Below are positions 11,991 through 23,208 of a stretch of 64,000 nucleotides of DNA, in pieces. The position numbers and the translations under genes were made by a program. Numbering within the stretch: the first letter of the stretch is position 1; every line of letters begins with the position of its first letter. The notes below the pieces were generated by a model. The model worked only from the letters and a program-made list of their open reading frames with translations. It was not told where the DNA came from and made no database searches. Source of the stretch: Amorphophallus konjac. Its lineage: Eukaryota; Streptophyta; Magnoliopsida; Alismatales; Araceae. The stretch is from positions 567,226,140-567,290,139 of the forward strand of contig CM040121.1 of assembly GCA_022559845.1 (NCBI GenBank), given 5' to 3'.

Positions 11991-12611
11991 GAAAACAGAG
12001 GAACGGCCAAACCGGCCCGTTCCACGCCCCATTCACGCCGAAACGCAGGGGAGACAAACCACAACGACAAATAACAACCTCAGGGGACTCAAAACCCCAC
12101 ATGCAAGCTCAAAAACGCACGATTCGGGTGATTTCATCGAATCGACCCTAAGTGGGTCACCGAGGTTCCCGGGCTTCTACCGGCCTCGAATGAACACCAA
12201 ACCACACGAAATCAACGTGGATGTGATCCTAACATCCCTGCGGTCAGTTAGAAACTAACTACGCCGCAAATGGTCACCGTTTATCGGCCGACCCTAAAAA
12301 CCACGAAAATCACGGTTTAGGCAAACCAAGCCCAAACTCGACCGTTTCCTTGCCGAACGCCGTGCAATGGCAGGGAAAACGAAGAGGACGAAGTGAGGAT
12401 CAATCACCCTACCTCCACCGAAGAAACCGTGCCCCGAAGGGACTAAACCACGTCGAAATCCACTCGCGAACCGATTTCACCGGCTTTGAATCCACCGATC
12501 GGGATCGCGCCAGAATCGATCTGATCCTCGCCCCATCGCGCACCTCGACAACTCCACCTCGTCGTCACCTTACCCACGAGCGTCTCCGTCTGCAGCCGGA
12601 GCCGGAAGGGG

Positions 12612-12680
12612 GAGAGAATGAGAGGGAACGGGAGAGAGAGAGTGAGATCGAGAGAGTGAGGAGAGAGAGAGAGGAAAAGA
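12612..12680 (+). repeat. (GA)n-rich tract
   Basis: Degenerate GAGAGA repeats; on the minus strand this is a CT-rich tract. CT-rich tracts sit in the same position in every related LTR here, just downstream of the TATA region. Confidence 0.8.
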
Positions 12681-13518
12681 GAATAAAAAGAAAAGAAATT
12701 AGGAAATTTTCCTAATTTTCGAAAATGCGCCGAAAATACACAAATTCAGAAAAATACGTAAAAATAGTTGAAACGACCGGCTCGAAGAGTACATCGTCGT
12801 TGTAGCATCCACGAGTTCGAGAATTGACAAACAAACTCACCGTAGGGTTCCGTAACTAGTACGTGAGAAAAACCCACACGGCTCGTCAAACTCAACGCGG
12901 AAGCCACAAAAGTGAACCGAAACTCAACGAAACCAATCCAAAATAGATCCGAAAGATCCAACAAAAATCCCACAAGACCTGCAAAGGATCCAGCAAATAT
13001 CTACCAAGGATCCAGGGCATTACAGAGGGTGTGGCCCTGTTTCCATCGGTGTGTAGGGGAACCGGCGCGCTGATTGGTGTTTGCGCGCCGATTGCGATCC
13101 CGCGCCGGTTTCATTTCGTGCCGGTTGACCTCCGTGCCGGTTCACTCCCGTGCCAGTTTCAGCTCATTTCTTAGCATCTTTTGGCCCATTTATTTGTTTA
13201 GGCCCATTTGTGCTCATTTCTCATTTTGTGAGGGTTGACCCATCGATTGACTTGTCTTGCTGTCCGAGCTTTTATCTTGTTTGTTCGGGGATGGTCCCGA
13301 GCCTTCTATGAGCTCTTGAGTCTTGTTTCAGTGGCTGTTCATTGGAGCCGAGCGTCTTTTCTTTTCTTCTCTTTTGCTTTGTTCTTCATCTTTGTTCGGC
13401 TTCTGTCACTCCTTTCCTTCTTTCCTTTTCTTATCGGCATAGGGGTACTTCGACCAGGGCTCCATACTTGCAAAAGTAAAAAGTTTAAGAAATGTTAGAA
13501 ATATTTTCAGTGTCAACA

Positions 13519-15386
13519 AATGCCCCCACCCGTAGGTGGCGCGAAAATATTTTAAAATTATTTTATTTTACAGTTTCTTTCAGTTGTTTGTTAAACTGTT
13601 AAACAGTGTAAACAGGATCATGTTTGTCTATGTAACACAAAATTTTCAGGCTTTCGTTATCAGATTGTACTGTGCCTACCAGAAGGGTTCGCTAGATCGA
13701 TGATCTCCGCTCACTTGGATTCGACCTGATCTGGTACGAGACGGGCTTGGATCAGCTCAACTGAGTCTTATGTCTGAGGTCATTTTGTGACTTTTTGTTT
13801 GGCCGAGTCAAAATTTCTTGAATGTTTTGACTATTTATCCTATATATTTCAACTCGTAGAACTACTATTTCATCGATCTGAAGACATGAATTAAACTTTT
13901 CAGAGATAGGTGGTTGAGTCGCACAATTCAAGTAATTTGATGACATTTTTGTTCTTGAAATTAATTTTTTATGAAATTTTAGATTTTTTACTTTTGATTT
14001 TGACTTAACATTGAGAAAGGTAAAATCTGTCATGTCAATTGTGGTCCATCAGCATCGGGTTCATTTTGGCCCGGTTCGATTGGACCAACGCATGTCAATT
14101 GATATCCTAGAACCTTACAGTCCAATAAGGGCATAGCGAGGATTGACCAGTCCACAGGAACATCAGTGCGGGCGTTTCGGATGCCAGATGACTCTCCAAC
14201 AATCGAACGTTGTTCTCATCGTTATAGGTAACTTTTTCGGCGGTGACGATGTCATACTCACTATGTCAGGATCTTCGTCTCGAGATTACACTTCCTGATT
14301 AAATGGGAGCACAACGAAAAACTTTACTCACGATTAAGGAGGCGTTATCTCATGACTTACGTCTTTCTCCGTTAAGGAACAGACTCCCATCGCCAGGATG
14401 ACCTATAAATAGGTCTCCGGACACACGTAGAAAGGATACAGATATATACGCCTACACGTAGAGACAGACGGAGACACCCACACATAGTAATCTAATCAGA
14501 CGCACAGAGGAAAATGAGAGAGAGAGGAAGAAGTAAGGTCCCGAGCACGTCCCGTGCACAGTGAGCACTCGTCGGACCTGGCGATCACCTTCAAGAATTT
14601 GACTCCAGCCTCTAGGCTTGTCTGCTCTACTCTCACGCTCTCTCTCTTTATCTCTTGTTGTTTTCCTCCTCAGCATGACTCTAACTTAAATATCGGAGGG
14701 TTGTCCCCTAGGGTAACGTCCATGGCTCTTTCTGACATCATCTTTCTAGTGTTTGTAGGCTTCCACGGGTGATTGGATGTCCTTCCCCAATTAAATAAAT
14801 CTTAAAAATATGGTACGGGATCTGGGAGATCATTTTTCTCCTCTACAGGTATAATATATAAATTACGTAAGCCAATATATAATCGTATGATTTTAATTAA
14901 TTTACAAACATTGTATCATTATTTAAATACTCAATAAATCAATAAATTTGGAAATAGAGTTTCATGCTTTTCATCTATGAAATGTCAGATTCACGGCTAA
15001 TGTTACGTCACAATATCATTATAATAATTTTAAATTTAAATTAATTTTTAAATGTTACAGCATTATTTAAAAAAATGGCTAGATTATGTTGGCCACATGG
15101 GAGGGATTGCTGTTCGAGCGTGCGCACGCGTGAGGACAAGTCAGCACGCCATAAATGCACACACGATGGGGAGAAGGAAGGATGGGCAGGAAGACGTCCG
15201 TGCATTCCTTTTTCTTTCTATTTTCTCCTTTCCCCCCCTTTTTTTTGATCTCTTTTCTCCCCCTTCCTTCTTCTATTTCATTTGGCCCATTCATATTTGG
15301 CCCATTCTCGTATGGGCCCTTTTCCTTTCTTCTTCTTTTTTATCTTTGGGAGTCGACGCCCCGGCATCGGTGCATTGACACACTAC
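13519..15386 (-). other. Coding-free interior of the giant-LTR element
   Basis: 1868 bp between the two LTRs. No frame resembles Gag or Pol; the longest are about 100 codons. On the minus strand it begins after the right LTR with GTAGTGTGTC, where no tRNA complement is obvious, and ends with GTGGGGGCATT, the purine tract. A plus-strand TATA-like site and CT-rich leader-like sequence (14404-14700) and an AT-rich stretch (14860-15060) are the only structured parts. Confidence 0.55.
14404..14411 (+). promoter_or_regulatory. TATA box on the strand opposite to the host element
   Basis: CCTATAAATAGG followed by sequence typical of a Tat-like LTR leader, including 'aacttaaatatcggaggg' near 14686 and a TTTTCCTCCTCAG acceptor-like site. 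It points to the right while the surrounding element points left, so it may be a remnant of another LTR. Possible limits near 14028 (TGTCATG) and 14847 (CTCTACA) lack a matching duplication. Confidence 0.4.
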
Positions 15387-16261
15387 TGTGGGTGATAGAT
15401 TTTATTTAAAATATTTATTATTGATTTATTTTGTTTATCTATTAAAGGTTTATTTACGTAGGGCGTGCTAGTCACCGGAGTGACAAATTTATTATGCGCA
15501 CCGTCTGACTAATCAGTCGATTATAGGTGATCGTGTCGGGACCCAAAATTCGCCGTACCATAAAGGCTACGGCGTTAATTACATCTCTCCAGAAGAGAGA
15601 AAACCTTTGATTAATCGCCAAAATAAAGATGCCATGGGGCCCGTGGAATGTATACAAGATGTGATTGCATACAAGCACACAGTATGGTAGTATTTATTTA
15701 TTAGGTCGGCTCCCGGTACAGGGCGGAGAACCTAGGTCCGAGGACCATCATCACACATAGTGAAAGCCTTCGACCGGGCGTAACCCGACTTTCTGCTAAT
15801 CACCATTCGATATACCGGAGAGTTAGATCATGTAAGCATGCAAGGTGTTAGTATTTAGTTTTATTGTTTATTGTTTATTCGGTCATTTATTTGTAAATTT
15901 ATGGAAGACTTTGGCAATCTCTGTCACTCGCAGGGCTGTCGATTAGTCGTTATCTTTTTTATTTTGAGACTGCACATAGCATTACGGTACGTACATATGG
16001 GCCCATGAGGTGGGCCGAGTATGACCGTATCCGGACAGACTCGTGTATCATCGGGACAATGTATGCCAGGGTAAGACAAATTTGATATTTGAGAAATGAG
16101 AGGACGCTGTTAAAACCCGATCAAAACGAATTAAATTCAACGGCTTATCGGCTCAGGACAAGGTCATGACGTGGCCATAATGGGGTTAACCCCGAGATCC
16201 AGGGACGACCTGTGAGGGGGTCATCAATATTCCCATGCCTAGGGTCTAGAGGAGGTGAGAG

Positions 16262-16800
16262 CTCCGGAGTGGACACGGTCATGTTCATTATTCTTCATTT
16301 GTTCTTGTTATTATTATTTTTTAAATGCATGAATGCACTTTATTTATTATTTATTTATTTCTTTTATTTTATTATTTTCTTTTATATTGGATGCATACAT
16401 TTTTTATTGACATTTATTTGGCATTTATTCATTCATTATTTTCTTTATTATTTATTCATCACTTTTATCCCTTTATTATTATTATTATTATTATTTAGCC
16501 ATCATTTGTTTATTATGCATTTCTCATCACTCATTTTTTATTGTTCCACTTATTTTATTTTTTTTACATTGCATGCATACACATTTTTTTTATTAGCATT
16601 TGTTTGATTATGGCTCATTTAGTATTCTTTTATCATTATTATTTATTATTCTTATTTTATTCTTATTTTATTCTTATTTTATTATTCATTTATTACTTCT
16701 ATTTTTATTATTATTATTTTGTCATTTATTTGGCCATTATTTATTTATTTTGTTTTGTTGCTATTATTATTTATTATTATTATTATTTTATTCCCATTCT
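16262..16800 (+). repeat. ATT-rich low-complexity tract
   Basis: About 540 bp made mainly of TTATT/ATTT words with runs of (ATT)n. It has a weak longer period: GGATGCATACATTTTTT near 16389 and GCATGCATACACATTTTT near 16570. It is absent from the other LTR copy. The frames open across it code only for Phe, Leu, Ile and Tyr and are artefacts. Confidence 0.85.
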
Positions 16801-16829
16801 TGCAAATGGTCAAAATGTCCTGACAAAAA

Positions 16830-18010
16830 TCCGGTAGCATCTCCCTTAGGGCCGGAGGGTTGCGAGGGATAAGTGGAGATCCGCCCTTGATGACGGACTC
16901 CTAAATGCCGGGAGGCCAAACACGGCGACCGGCGGACCCAAATGGATGGAGACCCCGAGGGCAAGCCTACGAGGGGTACCGATGTCCCACAGGCCTTTAA
17001 TCGTAAATTCGACAAACACCCGAACGGACGGTCCCCGAGTGCTAGCCTACAAAGGGTTTCTATGTGTCCATGGGTTATCCAAATCGAGACAGTGTTCGCC
17101 ATTAAGGCGGTTTAATATTCACTCGGAGAGTGATCATTTAAAACAGCGTGAGAAATAGAGCCTTAAAACAGCGCGGTTGCGGTTAGACCGGCATGGGGAA
17201 TAGTTTATTCAAATCCGGCGCGATTGAACGTAGGTATAATGTTAAAACGGCGCGGGGTAGCGTAGGTGTAGGGATTAAAACGGCGCGATGGGGGAAAAGG
17301 CCTTAACCGGTGCGCCCCACCAAGGGCGCGCCGAATTTGGGCGCGCCGGATGGCGACCGTTTAAAAAACTGTGAGAATGAGTGTAAGGTTAATCCGGCGC
17401 GGGGGGGTACTGCGCCGTATTAGGGCGCGCCGGATTAGGACTGCGCCGGGTAAGTTGATTTTTGAGATATTTTGAGTATTTTTTGAGTTTATTTAATTTA
17501 TTAAGATGCATTGGGTTGATTGATGAGTGAATTGAGGTCCAGGATGCCCGTGAGATAGGGTTGAGACTCGTGCGAGGTTCATACTCGAGGACGAAAGTTC
17601 AATGTTTTAAAAACATATCTTATTAAGCCCGAATTATGAGGGCAAACAGTCAAACATATCTGACGAAATTTTGGCAGCACCTCCCCATCTCTGGAGGGTT
17701 GCGGGGGGAAAGCGGAGGCATACCCATGGATGGAGTAAGCTCCTTAACACCGGGTGGCACGACGGCGTCCGGCAGACCCGAATGGATGGAAGACCCCGAG
17801 GGCTAGCCTACTAGGGACAAAAATATTCCATGGGCCAAGTCGCAATTGAGAGAGGGACGACCAGTAAGGAAGGAAACCCCGAGGGCTAGCCTACGAGGGG
17901 CACACAACCCATGGCCACCACCATTCCCTTCGGGACAGTGGGTTTAGTGTTGGGTGATAAACCCTATTAATGTTCACCCGGCAGCTCACAGAGATACATG
18001 TCATCGAGAG
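16830..18010 (-). repeat. Two tandem ~0.85-kb modules in the right giant LTR
   Basis: Modules starting near 16830 and 17675 share 'ggagggttgcg', the run around GCGACCGGCGGACCC / GCGTCCGGCAGACCC, 'atggatgga', 'ccccgagggc' and 'agcctac', then sequence rich in GGCGCG. The arrangement parallels the pair in the left LTR. Confidence 0.6.
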
Positions 18011-19072
18011 ACATGACTCTGTGATCCAATGGTGACTAGAAACATCGATGAGGGATGTCCCCTCTCCCCGGCCACCAGACTCCTCGAGAAGAACGGTCAC
18101 ACACAATGCGTATGCAGAACGCACTCAGCTAATAAACCGGCTATGATTAATTATATCTATAGATGTATACATAGGAGTTAGTTAGGTTAGCAAAGGGATT
18201 ATTGAATTAGCATTCAGAAGGCAACGATGCCAGGAAACCATGTGTTCAACTTATAAGGGCGGCCTCATCCCCTTCGGTTCATGATTAGGAACGGAAGGGA
18301 GACAAGAGAACAGCCCTAGGATCAACCAGGGAGGCACACATACATACACCTCTGGCGATGAAACCCTCGACATAGTGATGAAAACCTGATACGACATTCC
18401 ATTGGAAAGAAGCCCCGGGGAGAGGGGGGAGATTGTTGTAGCCCTTTTGGGATAACCACGGGCACATTCAACACCGACGAGGAAGAAATCCGCACGATGA
18501 AACACGAAAGTGATCATCTAAACATTGAATGCAGCCAAAGGAAGAAATGGGTGAAAGAGGGCACAGGGAAATGTTATTATGCTCAACATCAAACATTACT
18601 ATCAAGAAGAGGCCATTACAACATTCATTCAACATGGCATGGCGCAACTGCTCAGAAGCCGGCCTCTGCTTACACAAACGGGTATAAGACCCAACTCCAG
18701 AAGAGGAAGAAGCAGAGGAACGAAGAGGAAGACAGGCTCATATCATCGCCCCTTCGACTGTACTCATTTACAGGAATATCGCCCAAAGAAAATAGAAAAA
18801 AGGGGGAACGGGGAAATCGCCGGAACCCACCTAAAACCTTTGCCACAGAAAACAAAGTATCGGACAAGGGCCTTCCTCTCCGACTTCGGGCCTCCTCAGA
18901 CAGACCGACAGAGCGATGGTGGCTCTCCGAGGCTCACTCTCAGAAACCCTGCTTCTTTCCCAAGCTTTTCCCTCTCAGGCGATTGGCTACCCTCTCCGCA
19001 GTCCTTTTTTCTTCTTCTTCGATATTTCCCTTCTGCTCTTTTTTTATTCGGCCGATGATTGGCTTATATAGC

Positions 19073-19081
19073 CTGGCCAAT
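19073..19081 (-). promoter_or_regulatory. TATA box of the right giant LTR
   Basis: Plus-strand CTTATATAG reads CTATATAAG on the minus strand within GGCTATATAAGCC. It directs transcription leftward into the long R/U5 and the interior. Confidence 0.7.
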
Positions 19082-19668
19082 GCGTCTTCTCCGGCGTGAG
19101 AAGAGCGCGCCGAAGAAGCTCCCAAGTTGCATTTGCGCGCCGGGTAAGGGGGCGCCGGGAAGTGGAGCACGCCGGATAAGGGCCTCCCCTTGCTTTTGCG
19201 TGCCTGGTAAGGGGGTGCTGGGAAGTGGGGCGCACCAGATAAGCTTGTTCCATCGCGTTTCCTCGGGTGTGAGTCAGACCGTGGACCTCGGACTAGCTCC
19301 GGGAGTTGTCCTGATCCTTCGTCTCATCGCAGCTTCACAAAACCGCTACGAGAAGTATTGGTAAAGCCTTCGGGTCGCCGAACGGCCAGTTCCGGAACCA
19401 TTTGTACCTTTGGTTCGGACACTCGGGTCTTCTGCTGACATGGCCTTCAACACTGTGATTTGTGCTGCCGGGCCAGCTTCACTTGTATTTGTAGCTTTTT
19501 GATTGCTCCTTCGGGGATGGTCCCGAATATTCATCTTTTGTTCGGCTTCCGCCATTCTTTTGCTTCTTTTCTTTCTTTTCTTCTCTGTCGGCACAAGAGC
19601 ATCCAATTAGAACCTAAGACCTGCATAAGCAGAAGTTAGAAAAATCAGGAATATTTTTAGTGTCAACA

Positions 19669-19953
19669 ACTACTTATCAGTGAGCAAATTTTTTCATTTT
19701 TCTTTTTAAAGTGCCAACACCTTGCCCTTGGAGGAGCACTATTGTGCTCTCCTGCTCTTAGCCGCCGCCACCCTGTCTGTCGGGTGCCACTACTACTTCG
19801 CCAACATGTTGTTACTCCTTGCTGCCGATGCCCCTACTCACAGTCGTCGCGGCCCTGTCTGTCACGCACCGCTACTGCTCGTCCTCTCCCTGCTACATTT
19901 GTGTGTGTGTGTGTGATTGTGCTACGTGGAAGGGAAGAGCAGGCCACTGTCGG
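19669..19953. other. Short spacer between two elements
   Basis: 285 bp with no recognised feature: a T-rich start, then GC-rich text and a (GT)n run near 19901-19914. Short frames here look like chance. It may be host DNA flanking both neighbours. Confidence 0.4.
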
Positions 19954-22900
19954 TGTAATGCCCCAGATTTTTTTCGGATATTTTTCGGATGTAATGCCCC
20001 GGATATTTTTCGGATCATTTTCGTGGGTCTCGGAGTGTATTTTATGCTTTACACGTGTTTTTCCCTGATGTGCCTTCGGAACTCTGTGCAGGACAAACCG
20101 TGGCGTTCTCTGACTCCGGGACAATACCACTGCATTGTGTTCCTTCCGAGGATCGCGGAGGTAATTTTTCGTAATTTTCTGAATTTCTACAATTTTTGAG
20201 TTTTTCTACATATTAACCCTTTTTCTCTTTCCCCCTCTCATTCTCTCTTTCTCACTCTCTCTCATCTCTTTCTGTCCCCCTCTCCCCGGGCGGCCGACGG
20301 TGGCAGAGGAGGGCGAGGCGGCGATGGCGGGAGGCGAGGAACGGGGAACAGGTCGAGGATCGAGGTACGGTGGCGCGTGGAAGCTCGGCCGCGGGTTTGT
20401 GGAGCGGCGAGGGTTTCACGGCGTTTTCTTCGTGGATCGGCATCCACGGCGCGTCGTTTCTTCGGTGGAGGTAGGGAGATGGACCCCCAGCTCGTGCATT
20501 TCCCTTCCCGCAAGTTTTGTAGGCCGCGGTGAGCTGAGCGGGCGTATTTGGGGATTTTTGGAAAAAACCCATGTTTTAGGGCTTGTGGGCTGATCTAAAG
20601 TTTCATCGCATTTTTGGCCGATCCGAGGCCATAGATGCATGCTAGGGGCTATTTGGGGGCTTCCCCCTTATTTTCCCCCTCTCCCGTGGAGGTATGGGGG
20701 CACGGTGAAGTTTTTGGTTCTTTTCCCGCCGTTTCACCGCCGGGACGGTGTGGCGGTCGTTCCAGTGACCGCCACAGCGTGTGACGCCCCAGGGTGGGTG
20801 CGTCACAGCCTATTATTTTGCCAACTGGGTGGTCCGTGGGCCTGACGGTCCCACGATAGACCGCCAGGACGTGTGACGTGCCTAGGTTGGACCTTCAGAG
20901 TGACGATCCGACCATTGGCAGTTGGCCGTTATGGTTTTGACCATTAAGGGGGGTCAAGGCCTCTGACGCACCCAAGGTGGAGCGTCAGAGTCTTATGACG
21001 CCCCTGTGAGGGAGCGTCAGAGAGGACGCGTCCCCACCTTCTAACGCACCTGGGTTGGAGCGTTAGAGTCTGTGACGCCCCGAGGGGTGTGCGTCACAGC
21101 CAGTTTTATCTCATCTTCTGACGCACCTGCGTTGGTCCGTCAGAGACCTTGACGCCCTGGGCGGTGTGCGTCACGGTTGGTTTCTGCTCCTCTTCTGACG
21201 CACCAGGCTAGGCACGTCAGAGACAGTGACGCACCAGGACTGGCGCGTCACAGCTGGTTTTGCACTGAGTGTCTGACGCTCCTGAGCTAGACCGTCAGGG
21301 TGCTGTGATGGCCTATCCTTGGACCGTTACAGCTGTGACGGCCCAAAGATAGACCGCCAGGCACTGTGTTGTGCCGAAGTGGTTCTTCGTGCTTGTCGGG
21401 ATCGTTTCACGTGATGTAGGTCCCTGGTCAACCCAGTTGGGACCCAGTGGCCGACCTGCGGTCTCGTGAATGTCCCAGACACCCCGAGGGTTGTGTGTCC
21501 GTGTTTTGAGGGTGTTGGGAGGACCGTTCTACATCGTTTAGCGTGCCCATGGGTTTGAGAGTTAGCGTGACTCCTCATTTTTCGGGCTTTTGTATTACGC
21601 TGACCGAGTCACCGTGTATCAGTGTGTGTGCGGTGGGGTCTCCCCCGCATGTCGTGAGTTTTCCTGGAAGATGATTCCCGAGTGGGCCGTGTGGTTGGCC
21701 TTGGACTGCGAGTCCAGTTATCGGCATGGCGGCATGTGCGCTGCCCTGGGAATCGTGCTTCTGTGCTTTTCGCGTGGGCCTTGTGTGTGGCGTTGGACTG
21801 CGAGTCCAGTTGCCCAGCCTGGGGCTGGAGGGTCCCCGCTTTTCTCTGAGAGTGGGATTCAGTTTGGCGGCCTGTGAGCTACCTTGGGAACCGTACTCCT
21901 ACGTTTCTGTGTGGCCGAGTGTGTCGCCCGTGGATTGTGAGTCATGTTTCTTCTCCGACCGTGGTCACTGTGCGATGGTGCTGGTACGTGGGACGGTCCC
22001 CGTACTTCGTCGGGTTCGGACATTATTTTCTGTTGACTTGAGAGTCTACTCCTTCAGTGACCCTCCACTAGTCGTAGCCTGGTTACACGCGTGTGGTCTC
22101 ACCAGGGAGTGGTGGAAAGGCTACCCTGAGGACAATTTTTAGACTAGTTTCTGTCGAGCCCCTCGTCTGTAGCCAGAGTCCGGCTCAAGGGGAAAACCAG
22201 TTAGAGGCCAGACCTAGGACGCATGGTCTGTGCGTGCACACGTGGTTGGGAGCAGTTAGACCCACGTCGACGGACATGACCCCGGCTAGTCACTTGCTTT
22301 GTGGTTACTTGTGCAGTGTCCGTGCCTCTGGTAGGCGCTACCACGTCAGGCAGTTCACCTATGGTGTGGTGTAAGTCGTCTAGGGATGCTACCGACTGTG
22401 CTTCTAGTGGGAGGTACTCCTGTCGAGTCGGGAGTGACAGACTGTCAGTCAGTCTCTGTGACTTCGACCTTCGGGTTTTTGGTCGTGTTGACCGTCGAGT
22501 TCCGGTTGTTTCACCGTGGCACGTGTGTGGGTTTTCGTGCCGTGAGACTAGTGCCAGTAGCTTTACCGAGGTTGCGTCTTGTTGGTGCGGTACCCGCGAC
22601 CAGGTGGTCAGGGTTGCACCTTGTACAGCGTGTCTAGGTTGTCTGTGTCTTGGGAGACAGGCCTCTACGGCAAGGTTGCTGTGGATTTTTACTTCGGTAA
22701 GTGCTACTAGCGTGGTTCGATAGTCCCAACCGTGAGATCGGGGTATGTTTTCCAGGTACAGTAGGAGTAGCTGTAGTGCCAAGTTTTGACCAGCCACCGG
22801 TTCGTTATTCCTGCTATAGTTATAGCTTTCCTTTCTGCTGCCGCGGTTGTTTCCGGTTGGGGTTCTGCGGGACACCTGCTGAGTCTCTGTTTGGAGACTC

Positions 22901-23208
22901 ATCCCTGCTTTTCAGGTGAGGCGGTTCTTCATCGAGGTTCGAGGGTGCTGTTCGGAGGTTCTCAGTTGCCAGCTCGCCGGGCCGAGTGTTCACTCGGCAT
23001 GTGGTACGTTTTTGCTGCTTTAGACTGTACTTTCTGTTGGATTGGACTCTGTTGTAGTAGTTGTTGTTTATTTATTTCTGTTGATTGTTGATTTGTTCAG
23101 CCTTATTTCCTATTTCTTTATGCCTCCACACTCCTTTTAGCCCTTCCGAGCCCTCCCGGCTCGTGGGCGGCAGTTCGAGTCTTGGGTTATCGGGCCTTCC
23201 CGGTAATC
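19954..23208 (+). repeat. Family B LTR, plus orientation, missing its last ~20 bp
   Basis: Starts TGTAATGCCCC; a second TGTAATGCCCC lies 36 bp downstream at 19990, so the true start may be either. It contains a CT-rich leader (20220-20290), the dyad array (20751-21365), the conserved ACTAGTCGTAGCC block (~22067), TTTTCAGGTGAGG (22909) and the conserved 3' part with a hairpin. It stops at CCCGGTAATC where other copies go on to CGGGTCGTTACA, because a minus-strand LTR starts there. No purine tract precedes it, so it is a 5' or solo LTR. Confidence 0.75.
20751..21365 (+). repeat. Dyad array in the family B LTR (about 15 units)
   Basis: Successive units begin TGACG (one TAACG) and end CGTCA or similar about 20 bases later, for example at 20782, 20844, 20966, 20997, 21061 and 21121. 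Unit length is about 25-27 bp, some separated by short spacers. The first unit (20751-20775, GGCGGTCGTTCCAGTGACCG) is the strongest dyad. TGACG is the core recognised by TGA-class bZIP factors (family knowledge); binding here is not shown. The array lies ~0.8 kb into the LTR, downstream of the TATA/CT-rich region, so it would be transcribed. Confidence 0.8.

Larger units (their letters stand above)
9185..13029 (-). mobile_element. 3.8-kb solo LTR of a chromovirus-type family, with GAGGG duplication
   Basis: The element proper is 9190-13024. It starts TGTAGCGACCC and ends GGGCATTACA, which on the minus strand is TGTAATGCCC...GGGTCGCTACA, the same end structure as the other chromovirus-like LTRs here. 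Target duplications GAGGG lie at 9185-9189 and 13025-13029. No primer site, purine tract or coding region occurs between the ends, so this is a solo LTR left by LTR-LTR recombination. It shares with the other families the block containing CGTGTGCACACA, the ACTAGTGGAGG block, a dyad array (11160-11990), and a (GA)n leader. Confidence 0.85.
6547..13518 (-). repeat. 3' LTR of the giant-LTR element, split by a solo LTR
   Basis: Minus-strand start at 13518 (TGTTGACAC) and end near 6547-6549 (exact base uncertain because the neighbouring Tat-like LTR abuts it). Removing the nested LTR and one duplication (3840 bp) leaves about 3.13 kb. The minus-strand TATA box is at 9173-9184, so U3 is only ~0.5 kb (13025-13518) and R/U5 about 2.6 kb. 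Two related modules (~6870 and ~7778) lie in R/U5. Confidence 0.65.
6547..19668 (-). mobile_element. Minus-strand non-autonomous LTR element with giant LTRs
   Basis: Two direct copies of one long LTR face each other across 1.9 kb. Shared landmarks include GTCACCGGAGTGAC (6604, 15471), the following 'taccataaaggcta' block, GC-rich GGCGCGCC segments, and TGTCAACA at the far ends (13511-13518 and 19661-19668). The sequence after 13518 reads, on the minus strand, GTGGGGGCATT then TGTTGACAC, a purine tract followed by an LTR start; this fixes the minus orientation. The interior (13519-15386) has no coding capacity for Gag or Pol. TGTTGACAC starts with a GGGGGCAT tract are familiar from Tat-lineage elements, so a Tat-derived non-autonomous element is the best reading. 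A 5-bp target duplication was not found. Confidence 0.65.
15387..19668 (-). repeat. 5' LTR of the giant-LTR element (4282 bp)
   Basis: Minus-strand start TGTTGACACTAAAAATATT at 19668 and end CACCCACA at 15387. The TATA box is at 19073-19081 (minus), leaving about 0.6 kb of U3 and about 3.7 kb of R/U5. It exceeds its partner mainly because of an ATT-rich tract (16262-16800). It contains paired modules at ~16830 and ~17675 (AGCATCTCCC/AGCACCTCCCC, 'ggatggagaccccgagggc'). Open frames inside it (for example around 18497-19099) are not like known proteins. Confidence 0.65.

Noticed and set aside
9190..13024. A complete retrotransposon or DNA transposon
   Set aside because: No interior, primer site, purine tract or coding region; ends and 5-bp duplication fit a solo LTR.
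16212..16872. Hydrophobic frames that look like membrane proteins
   Set aside because: They read a low-complexity ATT tract and consist of Phe, Leu, Ile and Tyr only.
18497..19099. A 200-codon plus-strand frame as a host gene
   Set aside because: It is antisense within the right giant LTR, overlaps the minus-strand promoter, and has no recognised domain or counterpart in the other LTR.
6547..19668. Two unrelated solo LTRs instead of one element
   Set aside because: The purine tract at 13519 and the same orientation of both LTRs favour a single element, but the missing target duplication and unclear primer site leave some doubt.
20751..21365. CRISPR-like array
   Set aside because: Units are imperfect dyads with variable middles and no constant repeat and spacer structure, and this is a plant retrotransposon LTR.
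22201..22902. A ~230-codon protein in the family B LTR (also seen at 23534 and 34796)
   Set aside because: It lies antisense in the LTR, is broken differently in each copy, and has no domain; the similarity between copies reflects LTR homology.
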